This document shows, in pieces, positions 31,710 to 40,230 of a stretch of 64,000 bases of DNA (positions are counted from its first letter, which is position 1; every line of letters begins with the position of its first letter). The notes under the pieces were generated by a model that had not been told where the DNA came from, ran no database searches, and worked only from the letters and a program-made list of their open reading frames with translations. Origin of the DNA: Synechococcus sp. MW101C3. GTDB lineage: Bacteria > Cyanobacteriota > Cyanobacteriia > PCC-6307 > Cyanobiaceae. The translations under genes and the position numbers were made by a program. The stretch covers positions 1 to 64,000 of the forward strand of contig NZ_NQKX01000011.1 in the NCBI RefSeq assembly GCF_002252635.1. Direction: 5' to 3'.

Positions 31710-32396
31710 GTGCCGTGCGGCCCGTTCGAGCGCACGCTCGCGATCGCGCTCGGGGCCAATCTCGACGACCCCGGCGCCACCCTGGCGGCGGTGCGACCCC
31801 TGCTGGCCGCCGAACTGGTGGCCTGGGCCGGTACCTCCCCGCTGGGGGCGCCGGAGGCCGGGCTGCAACTGCACTGGTCGCCGCTCTTTCGCACTGCGCC
31901 GGTGGGGGGACCGCCTGGTCAGCCGCCCTATCTCAATGCTGTGCTGCTGGTTCACCACAGCCCTCTGCCCGCCACAGCGCCCGCCGCTCACGCGACCTGG
32001 CCCGCTGCCGAGGAGCTGTTGCGGCGGTTGCAGCGTTTGGAAGCCGCCTTCGGCCGTGAGCGCTCGGTGCACTGGGGGCCGCGCACCCTCGACCTCGACC
32101 TGCTCTGGTGCGGCCGCCAGGTCTGCTGCACCGCCACACTCACCTTGCCCCACCCGCGCCTGCGCGAGCGGGCCTTCGTGCTGGCCCCGCTGGCGGCCCT
32201 CGATCCGCTGCTGATCCCGCCTGGCGGGGCGGTCACGGCGGCGGAGCTGCTGGCTGCTGCCCTGCTCTGTGGCGCCGAGCCCCCGCCGCTGGCGCTGGCG
32301 GGGGTACCGGGCTGGCCCGACACCGCGCCCGTGGCGGCAGACGGTCACACTGGAAGCCCGAAGCGCGCCGTGCATGGCCCCCTTGCCGCCCCCTGA
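31710..32396 (+). CDS. folK: 2-amino-4-hydroxy-6-hydroxymethyldihydropteridine pyrophosphokinase
   Basis: FolK pyrophosphorylates 6-hydroxymethyl-dihydropterin in folate synthesis. The 228-residue protein starts at a GTG and shows LAIALGANLDDPGATLAAV, the HPPK signature ERSVHWGPRTLDLDLLW (pterin/ATP-Mg site) and LPHPRLRERAFVLAPL. It is longer than the usual 160 residues because of an insertion around residues 45-60 and an extra C-terminal tail. The tail overlaps the NUDIX gene by 23 bases. Confidence 0.93.
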   Translation: MPCGPFERTLAIALGANLDDPGATLAAVRPLLAAELVAWAGTSPLGAPEAGLQLHWSPLFRTAPVGGPPGQPPYLNAVLLVHHSPLPATAPAAHATWPAAEELLRRLQRLEAAFGRERSVHWGPRTLDLDLLWCGRQVCCTATLTLPHPRLRERAFVLAPLAALDPLLIPPGGAVTAAELLAAALLCGAEPPPLALAGVPGWPDTAPVAADGHTGSPKRAVHGPLAAP

Positions 32397-32934
32397 GCCC
32401 TCCACTCGTCTGGCCACGGTGGGGGCTCTCGATGCCCGCAAGATCCGCTTTGAGCTCAACCGCGTGGTGCTGCCCAAAGGCGTGGAAGGCACCTACGGGA
32501 TCATCCGCCACCCTGGCGCGTCCCTGGCGGTGCCCGTGCTTGACGACGGCCGGGTGGTGATCCTGCGCCAGTACCGCTTCGCGGTGGAACGGCGCATCCT
32601 TGAATTCCCCGCCGGCACTCTGGAAGATGGCGAGGACCCGTTGGCTTCGATGCAGCGGGAACTGGCGGAGGAAGCGGGCTACAGCGCCAGCCGCTGGGAT
32701 TCGCTGGGCCTGATGTTGCCCTGCCCCGGCTATTCCGATGAGGTGATCCACCTGTTCCTGGCCCGCGCCCTCACGCTCCTGCAGCAGCAGCCCGCTGGCG
32801 ATGACGATGAAGACATGGAGGTGCTGCTGATGGAGCCGCAGGCCCTCGATGCGGCCCTGGCCAGCGGCGATGAGGCCCTGGATGGCAAGAGCGTGACCGC
32901 CTGGTTCCGCGCCCGTCAGCTGCTGGGTTGCTGA
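32374..32934 (+). CDS. NUDIX hydrolase, ADP-ribose pyrophosphatase type
   Basis: This 186-residue protein has a complete Nudix box: G-x5-E-x7-REL-x-EE-x-G in GTLEDGEDPLASMQRELAEE. The upstream GRVVILRQYRFAVERRILEFP is characteristic of the ADP-ribose pyrophosphatase branch (NudF-like). A likely role is hydrolysis of ADP-ribose or another nucleoside diphosphate sugar. ATG 32374 lies inside the 3' end of folK. The class I photolyase begins 21 bases after its stop. Confidence 0.92.
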   Translation: MAPLPPPEPSTRLATVGALDARKIRFELNRVVLPKGVEGTYGIIRHPGASLAVPVLDDGRVVILRQYRFAVERRILEFPAGTLEDGEDPLASMQRELAEEAGYSASRWDSLGLMLPCPGYSDEVIHLFLARALTLLQQQPAGDDDEDMEVLLMEPQALDAALASGDEALDGKSVTAWFRARQLLGC

Positions 32935-32955
32935 AGCGGTGCAGGAACGGTTGCG

Positions 32956-34455
32956 ATGACCCCGCCCCGCTGGCTGTTCTGGCACCGCCGTGACCTGCGG
33001 CTGGCCGACAATCTCGGCCTGGCGGCAGCCGCTCGCGCCACGCCCGCCGTGACCGGCGTGTTCGTGCTTGATCCGGCCCTGCTGGAGGCGAGCGACCTGG
33101 CCCCGGCGCGGCTGTGGTTTCTGCTGGAAAGCCTGCGGGAGCTGGAGCAGCGCTGGCGTGAGGCCGGCAGCCAGCTGCTGCTGCTTCGGGGGGATCCAGC
33201 CGAGCTGCTGCCCCAGCTGGCGCTAGCGATCGGCGCGGAGGTGGTCGCCTGGAACCGCGATGTGGAACCCTTCGGCCGCGAGCGCGACCGCCGCGTCGCC
33301 GCCGCGCTGCAGCAGGACGGGCTGAAGGTGCTGGCGGGCTGGGATCAGCTGCTGGTTCCCCCCGACAGCCTCTTCACCGGCGGTGGCGCTCCCTATCGGG
33401 TGTATGGGCCGTTCTTCCGTGCCTGGCGGCGCCGGCTGGAGCCGGCCGGGCCGGCGGCCGCCGGTGCTGGCGGGCTGGAGCTGGCGCCGGTAGCGGCTCC
33501 CAGCGGCCTGCTGGCTCTTGATCCCACCGCCCTGCCCGGCCGCGGCCAGGCCCTCTGGGCGCGCCTGCCGCTCCTGGACGCCGTGCCTACGACCGGCGAC
33601 AGCGCCGCTTCCCTTGGCCATGCCGGCTTCGCCGGCGCCGATCTCTGCCCCTGCCGCCCGGGAGAAGCCGCTGCCGCCGATCAGCTGGCCCTTTTCGCCG
33701 ATGGCGCCCTGCTGCGGTACGAACCCGGCCGCAACCTGCCAGGCGAAGCGGGCACCTCCTGCCTGAGTGCGGCCCTCAAGTTCGGCACGCTCAGTCCGCG
33801 GCAGGCCTGGGCGGCGGCCCAGCAGCAGCGGCCCCGCGCCCGCAGCGACGAGGACCTGCAGGCGATCACGGTGTGGGAGCAGGAACTGGCCTGGCGCGAG
33901 TTCTACCAACAGGCCCTGTTTCACTTTCCCGAGCTGGCTGACGGGCCCTATCGCCCCCAGTGGCGCCGCTTTCCCTGGGAGAACGACACGGGCCGTTTCG
34001 AGGCCTGGTGCGCGGGCCTCACCGGCGTGCCGATCGTGGATGCGGCGATGCGGCAGCTGAACACCAGCGGCTGGATGCACAACCGCTGCCGCATGATCGT
34101 GGCCTCCTTTCTGGTGAAGGATCTGATCTGCGACTGGCGCTGGGGCGAACGCCAGTTCATGCGCCTGCTGGTGGATGGGGATCTGGCTGCCAACAACGGG
34201 GGCTGGCAGTGGAGCGCCAGCAGCGGCATGGATCCCAAACCCCTGCGCATCTTCAATCCCTACACCCAGGCGGCCCGCTTCGATCCCGAGGCTCAGTACA
34301 TCCGCCGTTGGCTGCCGGAACTGGCGCACGTGGCCACTGCCGATCTGATCAGCGGGGCGATCGCGCCCCTGGAACGGCGGGGTTACCCCGCACCGATCGT
34401 GGACCACAAGCAGCAGCAGGCGCGCTTCAAGGGGCTCTACGCAGGGCTAGCCTGA
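32956..34455 (+). CDS. phrA: Class I CPD DNA photolyase
   Basis: This 499-residue flavoenzyme repairs cyclobutane pyrimidine dimers with blue light. The normal order is present: an N-terminal alpha/beta antenna domain (LFWHRRDLRLADN, FVLDPALLEASDL, LLLRGDPAELL) and then a helical FAD domain from about residue 210. FAD-domain motifs are TSCLSAALKFGTLSPRQ, WREFYQQ, MRQLNTSGWMHNR and the class I signature DGDLAANNGGWQW. The electron-transfer Trp region is intact. It follows folK and the NUDIX gene on the same strand and converges on the DegT gene. A second, rearranged photolyase homologue lies 2.7 kb away. Confidence 0.96.
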   Translation: MTPPRWLFWHRRDLRLADNLGLAAAARATPAVTGVFVLDPALLEASDLAPARLWFLLESLRELEQRWREAGSQLLLLRGDPAELLPQLALAIGAEVVAWNRDVEPFGRERDRRVAAALQQDGLKVLAGWDQLLVPPDSLFTGGGAPYRVYGPFFRAWRRRLEPAGPAAAGAGGLELAPVAAPSGLLALDPTALPGRGQALWARLPLLDAVPTTGDSAASLGHAGFAGADLCPCRPGEAAAADQLALFADGALLRYEPGRNLPGEAGTSCLSAALKFGTLSPRQAWAAAQQQRPRARSDEDLQAITVWEQELAWREFYQQALFHFPELADGPYRPQWRRFPWENDTGRFEAWCAGLTGVPIVDAAMRQLNTSGWMHNRCRMIVASFLVKDLICDWRWGERQFMRLLVDGDLAANNGGWQWSASSGMDPKPLRIFNPYTQAARFDPEAQYIRRWLPELAHVATADLISGAIAPLERRGYPAPIVDHKQQQARFKGLYAGLA

Positions 34456-34504
34456 GCCGGCCGAGACTGGCGTCGGTGGGGAGGATCTGGCCGGCGGCCG
34501 TGGC

Positions 34505-35749
34505 TCAGACCCGCACCTGGGCGCGGGACTCGGCAGGGGCAGAGGCGGGCGCTGCAGCCGCTGAGCTGCTTGCGAGCTGGCGCAAGGCAGTGATCACAGC
34601 TTGTTGTTGCTCGGAAGTGAGTTCGGGGAAGATCGGCAGGCTGAGCACCTGGGAGGTGAGCCGCTCGGTGGCCGGCAGGCTGCCGGGGCCATAGCCCAGC
34701 TGGGCGTAGGCCGGCTGGCGGTGAATCGGAATCGGGTAGTAGATGATCGTGTTGACGCCGGCGGCGGCCAGCTCCTGCTTGAGCCAGTCGCGGCAGCAGC
34801 TTTCGGGCAGGCCGTAAGTGGCGCTGGTGCTGGAGGGGGCGCAGCTGCCGCCGCAGGTGTTCGCGCCCGCTGGGCAGAACGGGACGCGCACCACGAACTG
34901 GTTCCAGCTGTGGCCGTCGGGACCCGCCTCGGGCAGGGCGATTCCAGCAAGGCCCGCCAGCTCACGCTGGTAGGTGGCGGCGAGCTGGCGGCGTCGCTCG
35001 ATCCAGCGCTCCAGATGGGGGAGCTTCACGGCCAGCACCGTGGCCTGGAGAGCATCGAGGCGGCTGTTGTAGCCCAGCGACGTGTGCAGATAGCGCTCCG
35101 GCATGCCATGCACGGCCAGCTCGCGGATGCGCTGGGCCAGCTCTGGGTCGCTGCAGAGCACAGCGCCGCCATCGCCGGCACCGCCGAGGTTCTTGGTGGG
35201 GAAGAAGCTGAAGCAGCCCGCATCCCCCCAGCTGCCCACCGGCTGCCCCGCCCAGCTGGCGCCGGTGGCCTGGGCGCAGTCTTCGATCACCTTCAGGCCA
35301 TGCACCGAGGCGATCGCGGTGATCCGCTCCATGTCGACTGGACGGCCGAACAGGTGCACCGGCATCAGGGCGCGGGTGGCGGGCGTGATCGCCGCCTCGA
35401 TCCGATCGAGATCGATCAGATAGGAGCTTTCCTCCACATCCACGAACACCGGCGTGGCCCCCACGCTGCTGATCGCTTCGGCCGTGGCGAAGAAGCTGAA
35501 CGAACTGGTGATGACCTCATCACCCGGACCGATCCCCAGGCCTCTCAGGGCCAGCACCAAGGCGTCGGTGCCGCTGTTGCAGCCGATGGCATGGGGGCTG
35601 GCGCAGACAGCGGCGAACTGTTGCTCGAAGGCCGCAATCCGGGCCCCCCCGATGTACTGGCCGCTGCGCAACACCTGCAGAACGGCGTCTTCGAGGCCTT
35701 CACCAAGCTGATGAAGTTGCTCGGTGAGATCGAAGGGGGGCACCTGCAT
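34505..35749 (-). CDS. DegT/DnrJ/EryC1-family PLP sugar aminotransferase
   Basis: This 414-residue protein is a fold-type I PLP enzyme of the sugar 3- or 4-aminotransferase group. Motifs are GCNSGTDALVLALRGLGI, FVDVEESSYLIDLD, MPVHLFGRPVDM, EDCAQATGASW and the PLP-Lys region CFSFFPTKNLGGAGDGG. An unusual Cys-rich insertion lies near residues 305-330 (CPAGANTCGGSC..., ending ESCCRDWLKQE). The C-terminus is Ala/Ser-rich. ATG 35749 (MQVPPFDL) is the family start. It probably amino-modifies a nucleotide sugar, but the substrate cannot be told. It may be co-transcribed with the upstream redoxin gene (19-base gap). Confidence 0.92.
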   Translation of the reverse strand: MQVPPFDLTEQLHQLGEGLEDAVLQVLRSGQYIGGARIAAFEQQFAAVCASPHAIGCNSGTDALVLALRGLGIGPGDEVITSSFSFFATAEAISSVGATPVFVDVEESSYLIDLDRIEAAITPATRALMPVHLFGRPVDMERITAIASVHGLKVIEDCAQATGASWAGQPVGSWGDAGCFSFFPTKNLGGAGDGGAVLCSDPELAQRIRELAVHGMPERYLHTSLGYNSRLDALQATVLAVKLPHLERWIERRRQLAATYQRELAGLAGIALPEAGPDGHSWNQFVVRVPFCPAGANTCGGSCAPSSTSATYGLPESCCRDWLKQELAAAGVNTIIYYPIPIHRQPAYAQLGYGPGSLPATERLTSQVLSLPIFPELTSEQQQAVITALRQLASSSAAAAPASAPAESRAQVRV

Positions 35750-35768
35750 GCGGGCAACCTTAATCCCC

Positions 35769-36344
35769 TCAGCCTTCGGTTCCAGGGGGCGCTTGGCCAG
35801 GGTGCCACTTGATGTTGCAGCCGATGGCGGGCCGCTGATCGGGGTCCGGGGCCTGGCCGCTGAGCACCGCATCGAGCGCCTCTCGCAGGGCGCTGCCATC
35901 TGCGGCCTGGCCCGTTCCGGGGCGGCTGGCATCGAGCTGGCCGCGGTAGGCAAGCCGGTGGTCTGCACCGTAGAGATAGAGGTCTGGAGTGCAGGCGGCG
36001 TGGAAGGCCCGGGCCACGTTCTGGTCGCTGTCCAGCAGGTAGGGGAAGCGCCAGCCGTGCCGCCGGCGTTGGTCGTTCAGCCCCTCAGGGCCATCCCCGG
36101 GGTGGGTGCGGACGCTGTTGCTGGCGATCGCCAGGATCACCACCCGGTCGTGGTAGTCGTGCTCAAGCCGCGTGAGCTCCGGTTCGATGTGCTTCACGAA
36201 CGGGCAGTGGGCGCAGAGGAACAGCACCAGCAGCGGCTGGGGCGGCAGGGCGGTGCTGTCATGGAGGCGGCCATCGAGATCGGCGAGCCGAAACGGGGGC
36301 AGGGCCGTGCCCAGCGGCAGCATGGTGGAGGGGGTGAGGGCCAT
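35769..36344 (-). CDS. Thioredoxin-fold / AhpC-TSA-like redoxin
   Basis: This 191-residue protein has a thioredoxin-like fold with the motif LVLFLCAHCPFVKHIEPEL, a CxxC (Cys-Ala-His-Cys) active site. AIASNSVRTHPGDGPEGL and FPYLLDSDQNVARAFHAACTPDLYLY follow, typical of the cyanobacterial thioredoxin-family protein resembling a peroxiredoxin. It probably acts as a thiol-disulfide reductase or peroxidase. The start MALTPSTMLPLG at 36344 is preferred over a long upstream Arg-rich extension. It runs into the DegT gene and diverges from the lipoprotein gene. Confidence 0.88.
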   Translation of the reverse strand: MALTPSTMLPLGTALPPFRLADLDGRLHDSTALPPQPLLVLFLCAHCPFVKHIEPELTRLEHDYHDRVVILAIASNSVRTHPGDGPEGLNDQRRRHGWRFPYLLDSDQNVARAFHAACTPDLYLYGADHRLAYRGQLDASRPGTGQAADGSALREALDAVLSGQAPDPDQRPAIGCNIKWHPGQAPPGTEG

Positions 36345-36486
36345 GGCGCCAGGCTCCGCGGCGGGACTTCCGCTGTGATTGTGGCGTCCGCGCCGGCGCC
36401 GCCACTGGGGCAGGATCGGCGCCCCCCGGTTCGCCTGCGAGAGCCCCTTGAAGTCTTCCTGGCGTTTGTCTTCATGGCGCCGCCTT

Positions 36487-37104
36487 GTGGCGTTGCCGGC
36501 GCGGCTGCGAACGGCGCGCTGGTCGCCAAGGCGGCCCTTGCTGCGGCCGTCGGCGCTGGTGGTGGTGACGCTGCTGGTGACGTCTTCCCTGCTGGCGAGT
36601 TGTGTTCCCGCCACCAACAGGGCCAGCTGGCGAATCTTCCCCCTGCAGCGCCGTCAGCCCCACGACGGCCTGGCGGTGGTCAACCAGCCCGACGGTTTCG
36701 GTGTGCACCTGTGGCTCGAAACCGACACCCGCCAGCGGGGGGTCTGCCGGCCGCGCTGGTTGCCGGATCCGCCCCGTCTGTTCAACGGCAACGGCAGTGC
36801 GCCGTTCAGCTCTGGCCTGGCGACCCGCCAGGAGTTTTTTGAGGTGGTGGCCCGCGGCGATGTGCGCCGGGCGCTGCAGCGCGAACTGGAGGCGCTCTGC
36901 CAGGCGCGCGCCCCGCGCAGCCGCTGGGAGTGGACCGATCCGCCCCGCCGTGCGGATCAGGTGAAGCAGGAGAGCTTCCCGATGCTGCAGGAGGAGGATC
37001 TGTTGCCCGATCCCAACGAGGTGCGGGCCCGTGAGGAGGCGCTGGAGCAGGGAGCTGGAGCTGAGGCCCCGGCACCGTCTGCAGCACCGGAGGCTGCGCC
37101 CTAG
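36487..37104 (+). CDS. Conserved hypothetical lipoprotein
   Basis: The protein has an Arg-rich N-terminus, a hydrophobic stretch (SALVVVTLLVTSSLLASC) and a lipobox-like LLAS-C, so it is probably a lipoprotein. The mature part contains DGLAVVNQPDGFGVHLWLET and RQEFFEVVARGDVRRALQREL, then an acidic tail (EEDLLPDPNEVRAREEALEQG). I do not recognise a family. GTG 36487 was chosen; the same frame is open to a TTG at 36379. It converges on the domain-swapped photolyase homologue. Confidence 0.65.
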   Translation: MALPARLRTARWSPRRPLLRPSALVVVTLLVTSSLLASCVPATNRASWRIFPLQRRQPHDGLAVVNQPDGFGVHLWLETDTRQRGVCRPRWLPDPPRLFNGNGSAPFSSGLATRQEFFEVVARGDVRRALQRELEALCQARAPRSRWEWTDPPRRADQVKQESFPMLQEEDLLPDPNEVRAREEALEQGAGAEAPAPSAAPEAAP

Positions 37105-37202
37105 TCCCTGTCTCCCGGCGCGCTCAGCCCTTTCCCTCGTCGGCCTTGAAGCGGGACAGGGCCAGACCCCCGCCGACCAGGCCTGCAGTGGTGCAGGCGT
37201 GC

Positions 37203-38660
37203 TCAAGCGGCGGTGAGGCGTGGCCCCTCGAAACCGGCCCAGACCGCCCGCTCGGCCCGCTTCCAATAGCGGCTGAAGCGCTGCAGATCCACGGGGCCCT
37301 CCAGCTGCACGAACGGCTCGGGCTCCAGCACCACCAGCGGCAGGGCGGCGCCGATCGTCGCGGAAAGGTCTGCAAAGCGGGGATCCACCGCCCGGCTGGT
37401 CACCACCCCGTCGGCGCCATGGCGAGCGGCGAAAGCGAGCAACTCCTCCGCCACAGCTCCGGCCCGTAGCACCACCGGCAGATCCAGCAGGCATTCGTAG
37501 AGGAAGCCGAGCCGCTTGAGGCTGATCGCCGGGCCCTGGCCGGCGCTTCCCTCGATCAGGGCCCGGTCGAACACGAACAGGGCCGGTCGACCGGGATGGG
37601 CGCGCCAGGCGGGGTTGGCCTGCCCCAACGCCTCGCCGTGGATCCAGAGCACCGGCCGCTGCAAAAGGCCGGTTGGAGCGACGGTGGCCTGCTCGGGTGG
37701 GCCAGCGGCTGACCTGCCGGCGGTAGGGGCTGGCGGCAGGGTCTGGTCCTGCAGCGGCGGTTCCGGCAGGCTGAGCGGCGCCTCGCTGCGGAACAGCCGC
37801 TCGCCCAGCCGTTCGTAGCTGGCCTCGAACGGGCAGCCACCCGGCCGGCCGGCGCCGCCGGCTGGCGCCTTCGGGCAGGCGCGGCAGAAGCGGCCGCCGC
37901 TGAAGCGCTCCAGGTTGGCGCGGTTGAACAGGTAGGGCTTGGCACTGAAGGTTCCGGCCACCCATTGCCAGCTGAGGTTGTTGCTGGCCGGATCGCCGTC
38001 GAGCAGGTGGCGCAGGAACCAGCGGGCGCCGGTCTGCCAGCGCACCCGCCGCCAGTGCACCAGGTAGGCCGCCAGCCACATCCGGGCATGGTTGTGCAGC
38101 CAGCCCTCGTGCACCAGCTGGTGGCGAAAGGCATCGATGCAGGCCAGACCGGTGCTGCCGCCGGCGATGTCGTCGGGCAGGTCTGCGCGGTAGGCCGTGG
38201 GCGGCAGGCCGCTGGCGCCCTGCTCGCGGTCGTCCCAGATGCCCTCGCCCAGCTGCTGCCAGACGCGCTGCCAGTAGTCACGCCAGCCGAGCTCGTTGAT
38301 CAGCTTCTCCCCGGCGCTGCGGCCCAGCCCCCGGGCGGCCAGGGCCGCGAACACCGCCTGCCGCATCTCCGCCAGGGTGAGCACCCCGTGGCGGATGTAG
38401 GGGGAGAGGCGGGTCACGGCGCCATCGAGATGGTTGCGGCTGGTGGCGTAGGCCACCGGGTCGAGCGCAGCCAGCGCCGCCAGCGCCGCTGCCCGGCCAC
38501 CGCGCATCGGGCTCAGCGGTGGGGCGTCTTCGGCATCCGGGGCGGCCGGTTGCTGGCCGAAACGGGCCTGCAGCTCGACGGCCAGCTCGTGCCGATCGGC
38601 GAAGGTGCGGGGCAGATCGCCGGCGGCAGGCGGCCAGGCGAGGGGGACAGCGGGCTCCAT
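37203..38660 (-). CDS. Photolyase/cryptochrome homologue with swapped domain order
   Basis: The 485-residue protein holds both halves of a photolyase, but reversed. Residues about 60-270 are a helical FAD domain: RNHLDGAVTRLSPYIRHGVL, INELGWRDYWQRVWQQL, EGWLHNHARMWLAAYLVHW and LLDGDPASNNLSWQWVAGTF. Residues about 275-295 hold a Cys cluster (FCRACPKAP and GGCPFEASYERL). Residues about 335-470 resemble the normal N-terminal alpha/beta domain: RPVLWIHGEALGQANP, FVFDRALIEG, LKRLGFLYECLLDLP, VVLRAGAVAEELLAF and GADGVVTSRAVDPRF. These line up with the same segments of the phrA gene at 32.9 kb. The order is seen in the sequence; calling it a circular permutation is inference. Whether it repairs DNA or senses light is unknown. 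fabI is divergent. Confidence 0.88.
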   Translation of the reverse strand: MEPAVPLAWPPAAGDLPRTFADRHELAVELQARFGQQPAAPDAEDAPPLSPMRGGRAAALAALAALDPVAYATSRNHLDGAVTRLSPYIRHGVLTLAEMRQAVFAALAARGLGRSAGEKLINELGWRDYWQRVWQQLGEGIWDDREQGASGLPPTAYRADLPDDIAGGSTGLACIDAFRHQLVHEGWLHNHARMWLAAYLVHWRRVRWQTGARWFLRHLLDGDPASNNLSWQWVAGTFSAKPYLFNRANLERFSGGRFCRACPKAPAGGAGRPGGCPFEASYERLGERLFRSEAPLSLPEPPLQDQTLPPAPTAGRSAAGPPEQATVAPTGLLQRPVLWIHGEALGQANPAWRAHPGRPALFVFDRALIEGSAGQGPAISLKRLGFLYECLLDLPVVLRAGAVAEELLAFAARHGADGVVTSRAVDPRFADLSATIGAALPLVVLEPEPFVQLEGPVDLQRFSRYWKRAERAVWAGFEGPRLTAA

Positions 38661-38728
38661 GGCACCGATCGTGGCGCGGGCAGGGCGCCAGCGCTGCGGG
38701 AGAATCGCTGCCAGCTCGCTCCCCGGAC

Positions 38729-39511
38729 ATGCTTCTCGATCTGCGCGGCAAGAAGGCCCTGGTCACCGGCATCGCCAACAACCGCTCGATCGCCTGGGGC
38801 ATCGCTCAGCAGCTGGCCGCGGCGGGCTGCGAGCTGGCGGTCACCTACCTGCCCGACGACAAGGGCCGCTTCGAGGGCAAGGTGCGTGAGCTCACGGCCC
38901 CGCTGGCCCCCAGCCTGGTGCTGCCGCTCAACGTGCAGATCCCCGCGCAGATCGAGGCCGCCTTCGCCGCGATCCAGGAGCAGTGGGGCAGCCTCGATGT
39001 GCTGATCCACTGCCTGGCCTTCGCCGGCAAGGAGGAGCTGGTGGGCGACTACAGCGCCATCACCCCCGAAGGGTTCGGCCGGGCGCTGGAGGTGAGCGCC
39101 TATTCGCTGGCGCCGCTCTGCCGCTATGCCAAGCCCCTGTTCAATCCTGGCGCCAGCGTGATCACGCTCAGCTACCTGGGCGCCGAGCGGGCGATTCCCA
39201 ACTACAACGTGATGGGGGTGGCCAAGGCGGCCCTTGAGGCCTCGGTGCGCTACCTGGCCGCCGAACTGGGCCCCGACAACCAGGTGCGGGTGAACGCCAT
39301 CAGCGCCGGCCCGATCCGCACCCTGGCCAGCTCCGCCATCGGCGGCATCCTCGACATGATCCACAACGTGGAGGAGAAGGCCCCGCTGCGGCGCACCGTT
39401 ACCCAGGACGAAGTGGGCGCCACCGCCGCCTTTCTGGCCAGCCCGCTGGCCTCGGGCATCACCGGCCAGGTGATCTATGTGGACGGCGGCTACTGCATCA
39501 CGGGGATGTGA
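38729..39511 (+). CDS. fabI: Enoyl-[acyl-carrier-protein] reductase (NADH)
   Basis: FabI performs the last reduction of each fatty-acid elongation cycle. The 260-residue protein has the FabI version of the cofactor motif, VTGIANNRSIAWGIAQQL, and HCLAFAGKEEL. The catalytic Y-x6-K is YNVMGVAK, and VNAISAGPIRTLASSAI is the substrate-flap region. The ending ITGQVIYVDGGYCITGM is diagnostic. The start MLLDLRGKKALVTG at 38729 is the family start. It converges on the carbonic anhydrase gene with 13 bases between stops. Confidence 0.97.
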   Translation: MLLDLRGKKALVTGIANNRSIAWGIAQQLAAAGCELAVTYLPDDKGRFEGKVRELTAPLAPSLVLPLNVQIPAQIEAAFAAIQEQWGSLDVLIHCLAFAGKEELVGDYSAITPEGFGRALEVSAYSLAPLCRYAKPLFNPGASVITLSYLGAERAIPNYNVMGVAKAALEASVRYLAAELGPDNQVRVNAISAGPIRTLASSAIGGILDMIHNVEEKAPLRRTVTQDEVGATAAFLASPLASGITGQVIYVDGGYCITGM

Positions 39512-39524
39512 GCGCCCTCCCGCC

Positions 39525-40145
39525 TCACGGTGCACCCATCAGCTCGTCCGAGCGCATCGGCATCACCGATCCCATCCAGTCGATCGTGGTGGTGTGCAGG
39601 TTGTAGAAGGCGGCTTCCACCTGCAGGCGGCCGCTGCGCATCAGATCGGTGAGCAGCACGCTGGAGTCGACCAGGTTGCGCGCCGCGTTGAGGGTGTGGT
39701 GGCGGGCGGCCTGATCCAGGTCGTCATGGCCGCCGAGGTGGAGCAGCTCCATGCGCAGCTGCCCCACCACCTGGGCCAGGCTCGGGGTGAGGATCAGCGC
39801 CGGGTTGAAGGCCGCTTCCATGGCGCCACAGCGCTCATGGCCCAGCACCACGATCACGGGCACGCCTAGGTGGGCCACGGCGTACTCCAGCGAGGCGATC
39901 GCCGCGGTGGTGGAGAGGGTGCCGGCGTTGCGCACCACGAACAGGTCGCCGAAGCCCGTGTCGAACAGCAGCTCCACCGGCACCCGGGAATCGGCGCAGC
40001 CCAGCACCGCCGCAGCCGGATGCTGGCCCGATTCCACTTCGAGCATGCGCTCGCGGCTGCTGTGGGGATGGAGCGATTCACCGTCAAGGAAGCGCCGGTG
40101 GCCCTCTCGCAGTTCGGCGAGCACCGTCAGGGGACAGTTTTTCAC
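39525..40145 (-). CDS. Beta-class carbonic anhydrase
   Basis: This 206-residue enzyme interconverts CO2 and bicarbonate. The zinc ligands and catalytic dyad are visible in [10 protein letters not shown] (Cys, Asp, Arg) and LGHERCGAM (His, Cys). [12 protein letters not shown] is also typical. It lacks the extension of the carboxysomal CcaA type, so it may be cytoplasmic or peripheral. GTG 40145 ([15 protein letters not shown]) was chosen; the longer frame runs into the divergent hisB start region. A start-to-start gap of 85 bases to hisB holds the promoters of both. Confidence 0.93.
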   Translation of the reverse strand: MKNCPLTVLAELREGHRRFLDGESLHPHSSRERMLEVESGQHPAAAVLGCADSRVPVELLFDTGFGDLFVVRNAGTLSTTAAIASLEYAVAHLGVPVIVVLGHERCGAMEAAFNPALILTPSLAQVVGQLRMELLHLGGHDDLDQAARHHTLNAARNLVDSSVLLTDLMRSGRLQVEAAFYNLHTTTIDWMGSVMPMRSDELMGAP

Positions 40146-40230
40146 GCAGGGGCCGGATCGGTGCTGGCGATTGTGGACCGAGTCAGGCCTTCGGGTTCGG
40201 CATGATTGGTACTTTCCCGCCCCACAGCCC

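Noticed and set aside
37124-37206. Protein-like tail (GLVGGGLALSRFKADEGKG) just after the domain-swapped photolyase stop
   Set aside because: It has no start of its own outside the photolyase gene, where it is in another frame, so it is probably chance.
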